Below, piece after piece: positions 8,721 to 16,811 of a stretch of 37,297 nucleotides of DNA; positions within the stretch are counted from its first letter, which is position 1, and each line of letters starts with the position of its first letter. The stretch is from Thermoanaerobacterales bacterium UBA4877 (GTDB lineage Bacteria; Bacillota; Thermoanaerobacteria; Thermoanaerobacterales; UBA4877): NCBI GenBank assembly GCA_002399345.1, contig DHDL01000003.1, positions 11,080 through 48,376 of the forward strand, in the 5' to 3' direction. The notes under the pieces are model-generated. The model made no database searches. It had not been told where the DNA came from and saw only the letters and a list, made by a program, of their open reading frames with translations. The translations under genes and the position numbers were made by a program.

Positions 8721-10058
8721 TCACTTCTCAATTATTTTTAAATAAATAGAATTAAACATTTCCTGCGTGGCCGAGCTTTCCCACAAATCCATGCCCATAG
8801 CATTATTTGCCCACTCCCGGGTTCTGCCAACCGAAAATTTACTGTTACCGTCTTTTAGGACGAAGTTAACATAATCTGCATTTTTAATCAAGGAAAACAT
8901 CAGTATCGAGTTTCTGTCAAAAATAGCCTGATTGTTCTCATTGGAGAAAGATTTCATTGCTTCGGGTGTCGTCTTATAGGTTACCTCTATCCCATAGGAA
9001 GGTTTGTCCATAAGCAGCCGAACCTGTGAGTATTTTAATATATCGGGTACAGGTAGGCTGGCTGTGATATTTATGACCTTGCTGTTGTCACCGACATATT
9101 GTGTCCGGTATTTATATATTTCATCGGCATAGCTGTTTTCATCCGCTTTAATTGTCTTCGGATTGGACACAAGCCCGATGCCTGCAAGTACAACGATAAT
9201 TATTGCAACCAGCATTATCCATAAGGTGGGCTTTTTATAGTTTAATATGTTTTTAATCCTGCCTCCGACGTTACCTTCTCCAAAAGCAAGCGGACTTCCA
9301 TTAATAATGCGTCCATCTGTTGCTAATGACAAGAGTGACATAGAGTAGGCTTTCTTGATATCTACTCCCATTTCATCTAATACCCGTTCATCACAGGAAA
9401 GCTCCATATCATTACTCATCAGGAAGAAGGCTGCCCATACCAGCGGATTAAACCAATGTATACTCAAAGCAAAGAAGGCAAATGGTTTGATGATATGGTC
9501 AAACCTTCTTATATGTGTCTGTTCATGCCGGATGATATAGTTTATTTCCTCTATCGGCAGTTCTTCGGGTATATATATACACGGCTCGAAGATGCCAAGC
9601 ACAAAGGGTGTTTTCAGGAAGGTTGACTCGTAAATATTGTTCACTTTATGGTGTACATTTTTCAGGCGATTTTTCAGAGTCAACATTGAAACGACACTGT
9701 AAATAAGCATGACCACAATGCCGGCAAGCCATATGTATGCTCCTATCCTTATATGTATGGACATGGGATCTATGCTTGTTACCATATATGGATTGGGTAT
9801 GGAGCTTCGCACATTTAAACCTGTGGAGGGGGTTATGCCTTTGATCTGTGCCGCCTGCCGGTATGTGTTCATAGGTACAAGGCTCACAATACTTTTGAAT
9901 GAGAAAGGGCACAAGAGCCGGAAGCCTGCGACACTCCAGAGGGCGTATGAAAATATCTTAGGCGCTTTTTTCAGAGGCAGCCGAATAAGGATAATGCAGA
10001 GAATGACATAGCTTGCCGTCACACTCATATTTAAAATTGTAAGAAATGTGTTTATCAT
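8721..10058 (-). CDS. M56 family BlaR1-like membrane metallopeptidase with DUF4825 sensor
   Basis: A 445-residue membrane protein. The first part has three or four hydrophobic helices; the zinc-protease motif HEQTH is at 178-182, followed by SIHWFNPLVWAAFFLMSNDMELSCDE with the conserved downstream Glu, and a further membrane helix near 280-300. The C-terminal extracytoplasmic part (about 310-445) contains YVGDNSKVINI and looks like DUF4825, not the penicillin-binding domain of true BlaR1. By analogy it would sense an envelope signal and trigger cleavage of the BlaI-like repressor encoded upstream. The GGAGG is inside the last codons of blaI, whose stop is two bases before this ATG, so the two are translationally coupled. 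Confidence 0.88.
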   Translation of the reverse strand: MINTFLTILNMSVTASYVILCIILIRLPLKKAPKIFSYALWSVAGFRLLCPFSFKSIVSLVPMNTYRQAAQIKGITPSTGLNVRSSIPNPYMVTSIDPMSIHIRIGAYIWLAGIVVMLIYSVVSMLTLKNRLKNVHHKVNNIYESTFLKTPFVLGIFEPCIYIPEELPIEEINYIIRHEQTHIRRFDHIIKPFAFFALSIHWFNPLVWAAFFLMSNDMELSCDERVLDEMGVDIKKAYSMSLLSLATDGRIINGSPLAFGEGNVGGRIKNILNYKKPTLWIMLVAIIIVVLAGIGLVSNPKTIKADENSYADEIYKYRTQYVGDNSKVINITASLPVPDILKYSQVRLLMDKPSYGIEVTYKTTPEAMKSFSNENNQAIFDRNSILMFSLIKNADYVNFVLKDGNSKFSVGRTREWANNAMGMDLWESSATQEMFNSIYLKIIEK

Positions 10059-10060
10059 GC

Positions 10061-10429
10061 CTATTCCTCCTTATGTTCGTCTATTAATTTTTTGAGTTTT
10101 TCGGCCTGGAGATCACTGAGTTTTTCACCTCCGATAAAGGCTGTCAGGAATTTAGGTAGTGATCCTCCGAATGTATCTTCTACAAAATATCTGCTTTGCT
10201 TTGAAGTAAACTCTTCTTTTTTAATCACGGAAGATACGATAGAGTTTTCATTTCTAAAGATGTTTTTGTTGCAAAGCTTTTTTAATACCGTGTATGTAGT
10301 GGATTTTTTCCAACCGATTTCGCTTTTACATAGTTTTACCAACTCACCTGACTTTATTGGTTCATACCGCCATATTAAATCGGCAAGTTTTTCTTCACCT
10401 TGCGCAAGCTGATAATTGGGCATATACAT
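10061..10429 (-). CDS. BlaI/MecI/CopY family transcriptional repressor
   Basis: A 122-residue winged-helix repressor. The N-terminal half carries the family pattern (EEKLADLIWRYEPIKSGELVKL, then GWKKSTTYTVLKKLCNKNIF); the C-terminal half is a helical dimerisation region with a putative protease-sensitive linker around RYFVEDTFGGS. It should bind the dyads found in its own promoter and release them when the co-encoded M56 protease is activated. GGAGG is four bases before ATG 10429 and ten before ATG 10423, so the exact start is open. It is the first gene of a two-gene operon divergent from tyrS. Confidence 0.92.
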   Translation of the reverse strand: MYMPNYQLAQGEEKLADLIWRYEPIKSGELVKLCKSEIGWKKSTTYTVLKKLCNKNIFRNENSIVSSVIKKEEFTSKQSRYFVEDTFGGSLPKFLTAFIGGEKLSDLQAEKLKKLIDEHKEE

Positions 10430-10441
10430 TGCACCTCCTTG

Positions 10442-10498
10442 GTCTATGCTATGTAGACTGGATGTCTATAGTCTATATGATATAGACCAATATGTCAA
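10442..10498 (-). promoter_or_regulatory. blaI promoter with embedded operator dyads
   Basis: On the minus strand TTGACA (10493-10498) and TAGACT (10470-10475) are 17 bases apart. The perfect palindrome GTCTATAT-G-ATATAGAC (10471-10487) fills the space between them, and a second, weaker dyad with GTCTA/TAGAC arms lies at 10442-10458, downstream of the -10. A further GTCTATA half site is at 10464-10470. This is the expected layout for a self-repressed BlaI-type operon. Confidence 0.75.
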
Positions 10499-10576
10499 CT
10501 GATTTATTTAACGCTGTATATTTTTTGCTATCTATGGTAGAATTACTGTAAATAGTGATATACTGGAGGCTTATAT

Positions 10577-11803
10577 ATGCTTAATCTTGAAGAACAGATG
10601 AGAATCATTAAGAAAGGTGTGTCTGAAATAATACCCGAGGATGAGCTTAGGGAAAAGATTGAGAGGTCTATTAAAGAGGACAGGCCCTTAAAGCTTAAGC
10701 TTGGTATGGATCCTACGGCTCCGGATATACATCTCGGGCATACGGTTGTCCTGCGTAAACTCAGACAGTTTCAGGACCTGGGACATGAGGTTACCCTGGT
10801 GATAGGGGACTTTACAGCTATGATTGGTGATCCTACCGGCCGGTCGGATACCAGAAACTCTATGACGCGGGATCAGATTATGGCAAATGCTAAGACATAC
10901 AAGGAGCAGGCGTTCAGAGTACTTGATCCTGCTAAGACTACGATAAGATATAATAGTGAATGGCTCTCAAAATTAAATTTTAAGCAGGTATTAAATTTGG
11001 CGTCTAAGTATACTGTTGCGCGTATGCTGGAGCGAGACGATTTTGAGAAGAGATATAAATCTAATACGCCAATATACATACATGAGTTTCTGTATCCCTT
11101 TATGCAGGGTTATGATTCAATAGCGCTGGGCTGTGATATTGAGTTCGGTGGGACCGATCAGAAGTTTAACCTGCTTATGGGCAGAATGTTGCAGAGAGAG
11201 TTTGGAATGGAACATCCGCAGATTGCTATAATGATGCCGCTGCTGGAAGGTTTAGATGGCGTTAAAAAGATGAGCAAGAGTCTGGGCAATTATATAGGTG
11301 TGGATGAGGATCCCAATGATATCTATGGTAAGGTTATGTCGCTTCCCGACGGATTAATAATCAGATACTTCGAGCTTGTAACGGATGTCCATCCTGATAA
11401 AATTGATGAGATGAAATCCCAGATGGAAGAGGGGACATTAAACCCCAGGGATGCGAAAATGTCTTTGGCGAGGGAATTAGTTTCGCTTTACTACGGGAAA
11501 GAAAAGGCCGAGGAAGCAGAGGAACACTTTAAGACGGTTTTCCAGAAAAATGATATACCGGATGAGATTAAAGAGGTATCGCCCGATGCGGAGGTTCTCA
11601 CGGACGGAAAGGCCTGGCCTCCAAAACTCTTGACATCCGTAGGACTTGCATCAACAAATAGTGAGGCACGGCGTATGATAGAGCAGGGTGCTTTTAAGAT
11701 AAACGGGAATAAAATGATGGAAACCACTAAAGAAATAAAATTCACAAACGGAGATGTGCTTCAGTTAGGCAAAAGAAGATTTGTAAAGCTCATAATAAAG
11801 TAA
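10577..11803 (+). CDS. tyrS: Tyrosyl-tRNA synthetase
   Basis: A class I aminoacyl-tRNA synthetase of 408 residues that charges tRNA-Tyr in the cytoplasm. The HIGH-type motif is HLGH at 52-55 within [18 protein letters not shown] is at 231-235; a C-terminal S4-like RNA-binding domain begins near residue 340 ([20 protein letters not shown]). The short linker and length put it in the TyrZ-like subgroup. The ATG has CTGGAGG seven bases upstream. No T-box leader is seen: only about 80 bases separate it from the blaI operator region. A possible TAGAAT -10 is at 10538-10543. Confidence 0.95.
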   Translation: MLNLEEQMRIIKKGVSEIIPEDELREKIERSIKEDRPLKLKLGMDPTAPDIHLGHTVVLRKLRQFQDLGHEVTLVIGDFTAMIGDPTGRSDTRNSMTRDQIMANAKTYKEQAFRVLDPAKTTIRYNSEWLSKLNFKQVLNLASKYTVARMLERDDFEKRYKSNTPIYIHEFLYPFMQGYDSIALGCDIEFGGTDQKFNLLMGRMLQREFGMEHPQIAIMMPLLEGLDGVKKMSKSLGNYIGVDEDPNDIYGKVMSLPDGLIIRYFELVTDVHPDKIDEMKSQMEEGTLNPRDAKMSLARELVSLYYGKEKAEEAEEHFKTVFQKNDIPDEIKEVSPDAEVLTDGKAWPPKLLTSVGLASTNSEARRMIEQGAFKINGNKMMETTKEIKFTNGDVLQLGKRRFVKLIIK

Positions 11804-11808
11804 CACAT

Positions 11809-11846
11809 AAGATCCTCCCATCATAAAATATGTGGGGGGATTTTAT
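11809..11846 (+). terminator. Hairpin between tyrS and yunB overlapping the yunB ribosome site
   Basis: AAGATCCTCCCA (11809-11820) pairs with TGGGGGGATTTT (11833-11844), 12 pairs with two G-T wobbles and a 12-base loop, followed by ATATT. The 3' arm contains the GGGGGG that acts as the ribosome site for yunB, so the stem could end tyrS transcription and also hide that site in read-through RNA. Confidence 0.55.
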
Positions 11847-11849
11847 ATT

Positions 11850-12566
11850 ATGTTAAGGCATCTGAAATATAAAATACATAGGTCGATGAGCCGCAGGCGG
11901 TTTCACCAGAGGGGCTTAAGGAATCGCGATAGGGTTAACAGGTTGTTCGTGTGTTTTTTATTGGTCATTATAATCTTATCTTTGATGATAATGTTTACAG
12001 AGAGAAGAATAAAGCCGACTGTGGTGGCAATAGGCCAGGCCAAGGCCAAGGTCATAGCTATGGATGTCATTAATAAATCGGTTAAGGATACCCTCAAGGA
12101 CTATGGTTATATGGACCTGTTTCATGTAACAATCGATGACAATAAAAAGATTTCAATGGTGGAACCTAATACCGTAGAGATTAATAATTTTGTTTCCGAC
12201 ACTATAGAACTGGTTCAAAGAAGACTCAATGATTTAAATAAGACGAAGACGTATATATATTTCGGATCTGCAATTAACAGCCAGCTGTTTGCAAATATGG
12301 GCCCCAAGATATATTTAAAGCTGTATCCCGTCGGTAGTGTGGATATTGATTATAAAACCACCTTTGATAAAGCGGGAATTAACCAGACCAGGTATATGTT
12401 GGAGCTCGTAGTAAATGTGCATATGCAGATAGTTGCCCCCCTTATAGACGATAATGTTAAGGTTTCAAACAACATGCCCATTGCAGAAATAATAATTGTA
12501 GGTGATGTTCCCGATAGCTATATAGATATAAATGACAAAGTACCTATAGCACTGCCGGCCAAATAA
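11850..12566 (+). CDS. yunB: Sporulation protein YunB
   Basis: A 238-residue YunB-family protein. In Bacillus the gene is transcribed by sigma-E in the mother cell and its loss impairs spore formation; the biochemical role is not known. The sequence shows a basic N terminus (RSMSRRRFHQRG), a single membrane anchor at about 29-49, then the typical conserved stretch with AKVIAMDVINKSV, then VDIDYKTTFDKAGINQTRYMLEL near residue 170, and a C terminus of GDVPDSYIDI. Most of it is expected outside the mother-cell membrane. The ATG at 11850 follows GGGGGG by ten bases; an upstream in-frame GTG at 11832 lies in the loop of the hairpin and is not preferred. Confidence 0.85.
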   Translation: MLRHLKYKIHRSMSRRRFHQRGLRNRDRVNRLFVCFLLVIIILSLMIMFTERRIKPTVVAIGQAKAKVIAMDVINKSVKDTLKDYGYMDLFHVTIDDNKKISMVEPNTVEINNFVSDTIELVQRRLNDLNKTKTYIYFGSAINSQLFANMGPKIYLKLYPVGSVDIDYKTTFDKAGINQTRYMLELVVNVHMQIVAPLIDDNVKVSNNMPIAEIIIVGDVPDSYIDINDKVPIALPAK

Positions 12567-12656
12567 AAAATATTTAAAGGAAACGGATATATCATTAAGT
12601 GGTCGGTATTGATATTAATGGTAAAGAATATTACAATCTTAATTGAGGTGTTACTA

Positions 12657-13196
12657 TTGAGAACTTTTGTGGCTGTTAATCTTCCAGATGCACTTAAAGA
12701 TCAGATGCAATATATTCAGAATTCAATTAAACCATATACAAAAAGAGCCCGATTTACCAGAAGGGCAAACCTTCATTTGACCTTGAAATTTCTTGGCGAG
12801 CTTGATAGTAAGGGAAAAGAAAAAGCGATCAAAGCAATAGAAAAAGCATGCGTGCATACAAAATCTTTTGAAGTAACCTTTGATAAGCTTGGCTATTTTG
12901 GAAAAGAAGATAACATGAAGGTCATGTGGATAGGCATGAAGCATGCGGACAATCTTTTATCACTTCAAAGAAACATAGAGGAGAGATTTACTGAAAGTGG
13001 TTTTCAGCCGGATAACAAGGGTTTTAAACCACACATTACTATAGGCAGGGATGTCAGTCTTTCAGACAAGGACTTATCAGCTTTTTCTATATATTTGGAC
13101 AAACTGTATATAGACAAGATTTATCTTATGCGCAGCGAGAATAAAGGTAAAGGTTATTTTTATACCCCTATTTATCAATTTGATTTGTTGAGGTAA
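12657..13196 (+). CDS. thpR: RNA 2',3'-cyclic phosphodiesterase (2'-5' RNA ligase family)
   Basis: A two-histidine (2H) phosphoesterase of 179 residues. The two catalytic HxTx motifs are HLTL at 40-43 and HITI at 126-129. Family members open 2',3'-cyclic phosphate ends of RNA and, in vitro, join some tRNA halves through 2'-5' links. An upstream in-frame ATG (12609) gives an unusual hydrophobic extension with no ribosome site, whereas TTG 12657 has GAGGTG six bases before it and produces the family's MRTFVAVNLPD start. It is followed four bases later by the histidine kinase gene, whose ribosome site overlaps its 3' end, so the two are probably cotranscribed. Confidence 0.9.
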   Translation: MRTFVAVNLPDALKDQMQYIQNSIKPYTKRARFTRRANLHLTLKFLGELDSKGKEKAIKAIEKACVHTKSFEVTFDKLGYFGKEDNMKVMWIGMKHADNLLSLQRNIEERFTESGFQPDNKGFKPHITIGRDVSLSDKDLSAFSIYLDKLYIDKIYLMRSENKGKGYFYTPIYQFDLLR

Positions 13197-13200
13197 TGTT

Positions 13201-14343
13201 ATGAATTATACAGCTGAAGACTTAGAGAATATTGTAAACAAGGTTCTAGATTCTATTGATACAAGTCGTGCAGACATAATTTCTATTTTGGAGAATTCGC
13301 AAAATGAGTTTGCGGAAATAAAGAAAGAACTTGAAACAATCAGAGCAAAGGTGGTGACCGTAATTGATGAATCGGATGCGCTTGAGAAGCAGGACCATGC
13401 CGCCCGGTACTGGTTGATGGTAGTAAGCAGGGATTTTGATAAATACACTGAAGCCGACATCAAAAAAGCTTACGATGACGCAAGAGATACCAATGTTAAA
13501 CTGATAATGAAAAAACAGCAGGAAAAGACATTGATAATGAGGCGTAATGAGCTTGAACGAAGGTTAATAAAGGAAAGAAGATTATTAGGCAAGGCGCAAA
13601 GTCTTTACAAGAATATGGACATAGCGTTTAAATATATAAATAATTCCATAAATGGGATTAATACACAGATAGTAGACTTTAAGAACAGGGAAGAGCTGAT
13701 ATTCCACATACTCAGGATACAAGAGGAGGAAAAGCAGAAGATTGCTGCAGACCTGCATGACGGGCCGGCTCAAAGTATAGCCAATCTCTTTTACAGCGTG
13801 GAGATTTGCCAGAGGCTTATGACGAAAGACCAGGAGCAGGTTATGCCGGAATTGGAAGACATAAAAAAATCAGTGAAACAATGTCTTAAAGATTTACGTG
13901 AAATTATCTATGGACTAAAACCGCATGGGCTCAGTGAGCTGGGGTTAAGCGCTTCTTTAAAGACATACGTAACTGATTTTGAAATGGAAACCGGCATAAA
14001 TACAGAACTTAAGGTACTAGGAACCGAAATAAAGCTGGGCAGTGAAATAGAGATAGCAATTTTTCGTATCTCACAGGAATGTCTTAATAATGTAAGAAAG
14101 CATTCCAAGGCTAAGAATGTATGTATAAAATTCGAATATAAGGATAACGAAGTAATCCTAAATGTAACCGATGACGGTGTAGGCTTTGATACCGGGATAC
14201 TGAAAGATTCCATCAAAGACCATTTTGGATTAATTGGAATAAAGGAGAGGACTGCCCTGCTTAAGGGGAAATTTAACATAGAAAGTTCAGCTAATGGTAC
14301 TGTTGTTTGTGTCAGTATACCTTTAGGTAATAGGGAGCTTTAA
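13201..14343 (+). CDS. degS: DegS-like cytoplasmic sensor histidine kinase
   Basis: A 380-residue soluble kinase without membrane segments. Residues 1-170 form a long coiled-coil sensor as in DegS (for example VVSRDFDKYTEADIKKAYDDA); then comes a HisKA_3 dimerisation domain with the phospho-acceptor in ADLHDGPAQSIANL (H186), and a HATPase domain with NNVRKHSKAKNV (N box), DDGVGFD and GLIGIKERTALLKG. Length and domain order match Bacillus DegS. It would phosphorylate the response regulator encoded two bases downstream. Inputs are unknown; in Bacillus they include DNA supercoiling and flagellar state. Confidence 0.92.
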   Translation: MNYTAEDLENIVNKVLDSIDTSRADIISILENSQNEFAEIKKELETIRAKVVTVIDESDALEKQDHAARYWLMVVSRDFDKYTEADIKKAYDDARDTNVKLIMKKQQEKTLIMRRNELERRLIKERRLLGKAQSLYKNMDIAFKYINNSINGINTQIVDFKNREELIFHILRIQEEEKQKIAADLHDGPAQSIANLFYSVEICQRLMTKDQEQVMPELEDIKKSVKQCLKDLREIIYGLKPHGLSELGLSASLKTYVTDFEMETGINTELKVLGTEIKLGSEIEIAIFRISQECLNNVRKHSKAKNVCIKFEYKDNEVILNVTDDGVGFDTGILKDSIKDHFGLIGIKERTALLKGKFNIESSANGTVVCVSIPLGNREL

Positions 14344-14345
14344 AA

Positions 14346-14957
14346 ATGGTTAAGACAAAGATAATAATTGTTGATGATCATGCAATGATCAGAGAAGGTC
14401 TTAAAAAACTTTTGGACATGGAAGATGATTTATATGTGATAGCAACAGTAGGCAGCGGACAGGAAGGGATTGATGCCGCTATAAAACTAAGGCCGGATGT
14501 AATTCTTATGGATATATCCATGCCGGGTATAAGCGGCATAGATGCTGCAAAAACTATAAGAAAAGAGTTGCCTCAAAGCCGTATAATATTCCTTACTATC
14601 CATGATGACAGGGCATACGTTAACGAGGCATTAAAGATGCATCCCAACGGATATGTATTAAAAGATGCCGACAGTACTGTGCTGACCGATGCCATCAGGA
14701 CTGTATCCAAAGGCGGAAAGTATACTTATTCTAAAGTAAACGAGTGTGAAGACAGCGAACAATTGGGCGAACTGTCTGCCAGAGAGTTGCAGGTGCTTGG
14801 CCTGCTTGCCCAGGGTTTTTCAAATAAGGAGATATCACAGAAGCTTCTTATCAGTGAGAAAACCGTGAAAAACCATTTATACAATATTTTTAAAAAATTA
14901 GGAGTACAGGGTAGAACGCAGGCGGCTCTCTATGCCATAAGAAATAATTTATGTTAG
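14346..14957 (+). CDS. degU: DegU-like NarL-family response regulator
   Basis: A 203-residue response regulator. The receiver has the acid pair D10/D11, the phospho-acceptor D56 (LMDISMPG), a Thr in FLTIHDD and the conserved Lys of YVLKDAD. A LuxR-type helix-turn-helix covers about residues 140-200 (LSARELQVLGLLAQGFSNKEISQKL, then KTVKNHL). It is cognate to the kinase just upstream, with a two-base gap. In Bacillus DegU controls degradative enzymes, motility and biofilm genes; the targets here are unknown. The linker between domains is shorter than in Bacillus DegU (229 residues). Confidence 0.92.
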   Translation: MVKTKIIIVDDHAMIREGLKKLLDMEDDLYVIATVGSGQEGIDAAIKLRPDVILMDISMPGISGIDAAKTIRKELPQSRIIFLTIHDDRAYVNEALKMHPNGYVLKDADSTVLTDAIRTVSKGGKYTYSKVNECEDSEQLGELSARELQVLGLLAQGFSNKEISQKLLISEKTVKNHLYNIFKKLGVQGRTQAALYAIRNNLC

Positions 14958-14974
14958 AAACGGAGGATTAAAGA

Positions 14975-16393
14975 ATGGGAAAATCCAGCGGTTTAGAAAA
15001 AGAACTATTGATTGATAACTGCAGCGTATGGGAAAATGCTGACGATAAAGAAAGAGAAGGTATAAAACAATACTGTGAGGGGTATAAGTCCTTTTTAAAT
15101 AGCTGCAAGACAGAAAGAGAGTGTACAGGGTACATATTATCCAAGGCAAAGGATAACGGCTTTATTTCATTGGATGAAGTCATGGACAAACATATTAAGC
15201 TCTCACCCGGTAGCAAGGTCTATTATAATAACAGGGACAAATCGGTGGTGCTTGCGGTAATCGGAACTCAGCCTTTGGAAAAGGGTATGAATATCATTGC
15301 TGCCCACATAGATTCGCCAAGGATGGATTTGAAGCCTATGCCGGTTTATGAAGAGGCTGGCCTGGCCCTCTTTAATACCCATTATTATGGTGGAATAAAG
15401 AAATACCAGTGGGTAACGATACCGCTTGCTATACACGGGGTTATTATTAAACAAGATGGGCAGAAAATAAACGTCTGCATCGGTGAAGATGAAAAGGAAC
15501 CGGCACTTTATATATCTGATCTGCTTATTCACCTGAGCAACGAGCAGATGAATAAAAAAGCTGCAGAGGTTGTTACCGGGGAGGCGTTGGATGTTCTTAT
15601 CGGAAGCATACCTTACCCTGATAAGGATGCAAAGCAAAGGGTAAAACTAAATATAATGAATATACTCAAGGAGAAATATGAAATAACGGAAGAAGACTTT
15701 ATAAGCTCGGAGCTTGAGATTGTACCGGCACTTAGGGCACGTGATATTGGCCTGGACAGATCGATGGTCGGTGCGTACGGTCAGGATGACAGGGTATCCG
15801 CATACACATCGCTGACTGCTATTTTGGCTGCAAAAGATTTAAATACAACATGCATGGCTGTTTTTGCCGATAAAGAAGAGGTAGGCAGCATGGGCAATAC
15901 CGGTTTGCAGTCACACTTTATGGAGAATACTGTCGCAGAGCTTTTGGCTTGTGTTGGATGTGAAGGGGATATACATTTAAGGAGGGCCCTGGCTGCTTCT
16001 AAACTTTTGTCTGCAGATGTAAGCGCGGCATATGACCCGCTTTATCCGGAAGCATATGATAAGACAAATACACCATATTTGGGCTGTGGGATTCCGCTAA
16101 CCAAATATACCGGTTCCAGAGGCAAGGGCGGTTCCAACGATGCCAATGCCGAATTCATGGGAAAGGTAAGGTCTATTTTCAATAAAGCAGGTGTCGTATG
16201 GCAAACCGGTGAGCTGGGAAAGGTCGATGCAGGCGGAGGAGGAACAATAGCTCAGTTTGTATCACTATACGGAATGGATGTGGTGGACTGCGGTGTTGCA
16301 CTATTAAGCATGCATTCTCCCTATGAGGTATCATCCAAGGCGGATGTTTACATGGCTCACAAAGCTTACAGCGCATTTTATTGTAACGCATAA
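14975..16393 (+). CDS. M18 family aminopeptidase
   Basis: A 472-residue cytoplasmic dinuclear zinc aminopeptidase of the M18 family, which removes N-terminal residues (often Asp/Glu, or broader) from peptides as a large oligomer. Likely metal ligands and catalytic residues: H111 in AAHIDSPR, D271 in GQDDRVSAYT, E301/E302 in DKEEVGSMG, an Asp in the SADVSAAYDP region, and H447 in LLSMHSPYE. The ATG has CGGAGG eight bases upstream and lies 17 bases after the degU-like stop, so it may be the last gene of the tyrS-distal operon. A strong terminator follows. Confidence 0.94.
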   Translation: MGKSSGLEKELLIDNCSVWENADDKEREGIKQYCEGYKSFLNSCKTERECTGYILSKAKDNGFISLDEVMDKHIKLSPGSKVYYNNRDKSVVLAVIGTQPLEKGMNIIAAHIDSPRMDLKPMPVYEEAGLALFNTHYYGGIKKYQWVTIPLAIHGVIIKQDGQKINVCIGEDEKEPALYISDLLIHLSNEQMNKKAAEVVTGEALDVLIGSIPYPDKDAKQRVKLNIMNILKEKYEITEEDFISSELEIVPALRARDIGLDRSMVGAYGQDDRVSAYTSLTAILAAKDLNTTCMAVFADKEEVGSMGNTGLQSHFMENTVAELLACVGCEGDIHLRRALAASKLLSADVSAAYDPLYPEAYDKTNTPYLGCGIPLTKYTGSRGKGGSNDANAEFMGKVRSIFNKAGVVWQTGELGKVDAGGGGTIAQFVSLYGMDVVDCGVALLSMHSPYEVSSKADVYMAHKAYSAFYCNA

Positions 16394-16421
16394 AGGAGGG
16401 GGAGATCCCCTCTTTTATTTA
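16392..16421 (+). terminator. Terminator after the M18 aminopeptidase
   Basis: AAAGGAGGGG (16392-16401) pairs with CCCCTCTTTT (16407-16416), ten pairs with one wobble and loop GAGAT, followed by ATTTAT. Confidence 0.85.
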
Positions 16422-16559
16422 TATAACATTTCTTGCTTAATTCATATCATGTCTGATTAGATTCTAATATTTCTTTTTATGGTCTAAGTTTATATATTGT
16501 GGTATACCTTGTAACATTGGCCAGTTGTTTTAATAAAATGTATAAGGAGGTTATGTCAT

Positions 16560-16811
16560 ATGTATATAGTTATTGCATACTCACCGCAGCAGGCCCAGTT
16601 GTTACAATCTAAAACCGAATTATGTGGATGTAAACTGTGCAGGACTCCTACACCTAGAGGCCTGGTTAAAACATGTGCATATTCCTACTTATTTGAGGAA
16701 GGCTGCTTTAATATTGTTAATGAGGTAATAACAAAATATAACATAAAGATTTATGGAGTTTATATGAAAGTATTTATGTATGGCAGGGAATCCTATGAAA
16801 AAATTTTATAA
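16560..16811 (+). CDS. DUF3343-like small protein (putative Se/S carrier family)
   Basis: An 83-residue protein with CGCKLCRTPTPRGLVKTCAYSYLF in the middle, which resembles the TPRxxxxxC core of the DUF3343 family, proposed to handle selenium or sulfur. There are five cysteines: two in CGC, one in KLC, one in KTC and one in EGCFN. AAGGAGG lies nine bases before the ATG. It stands alone, tail to tail with the next gene and overlapping it by six bases (16806-16811). The family match is from memory of the motif and is not certain. Confidence 0.6.
   Translation: MYIVIAYSPQQAQLLQSKTELCGCKLCRTPTPRGLVKTCAYSYLFEEGCFNIVNEVITKYNIKIYGVYMKVFMYGRESYEKIL

Noticed and set aside
8721..10058. True beta-lactam sensor BlaR1
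   Set aside because: The C-terminal domain lacks the SxxK and KTG motifs of penicillin-binding domains and resembles DUF4825.
10430..10576. T-box riboswitch before tyrS
   Set aside because: The gap is only 147 bases, most of it taken by the blaI promoter and operators, and no T-box consensus or specifier loop is visible.
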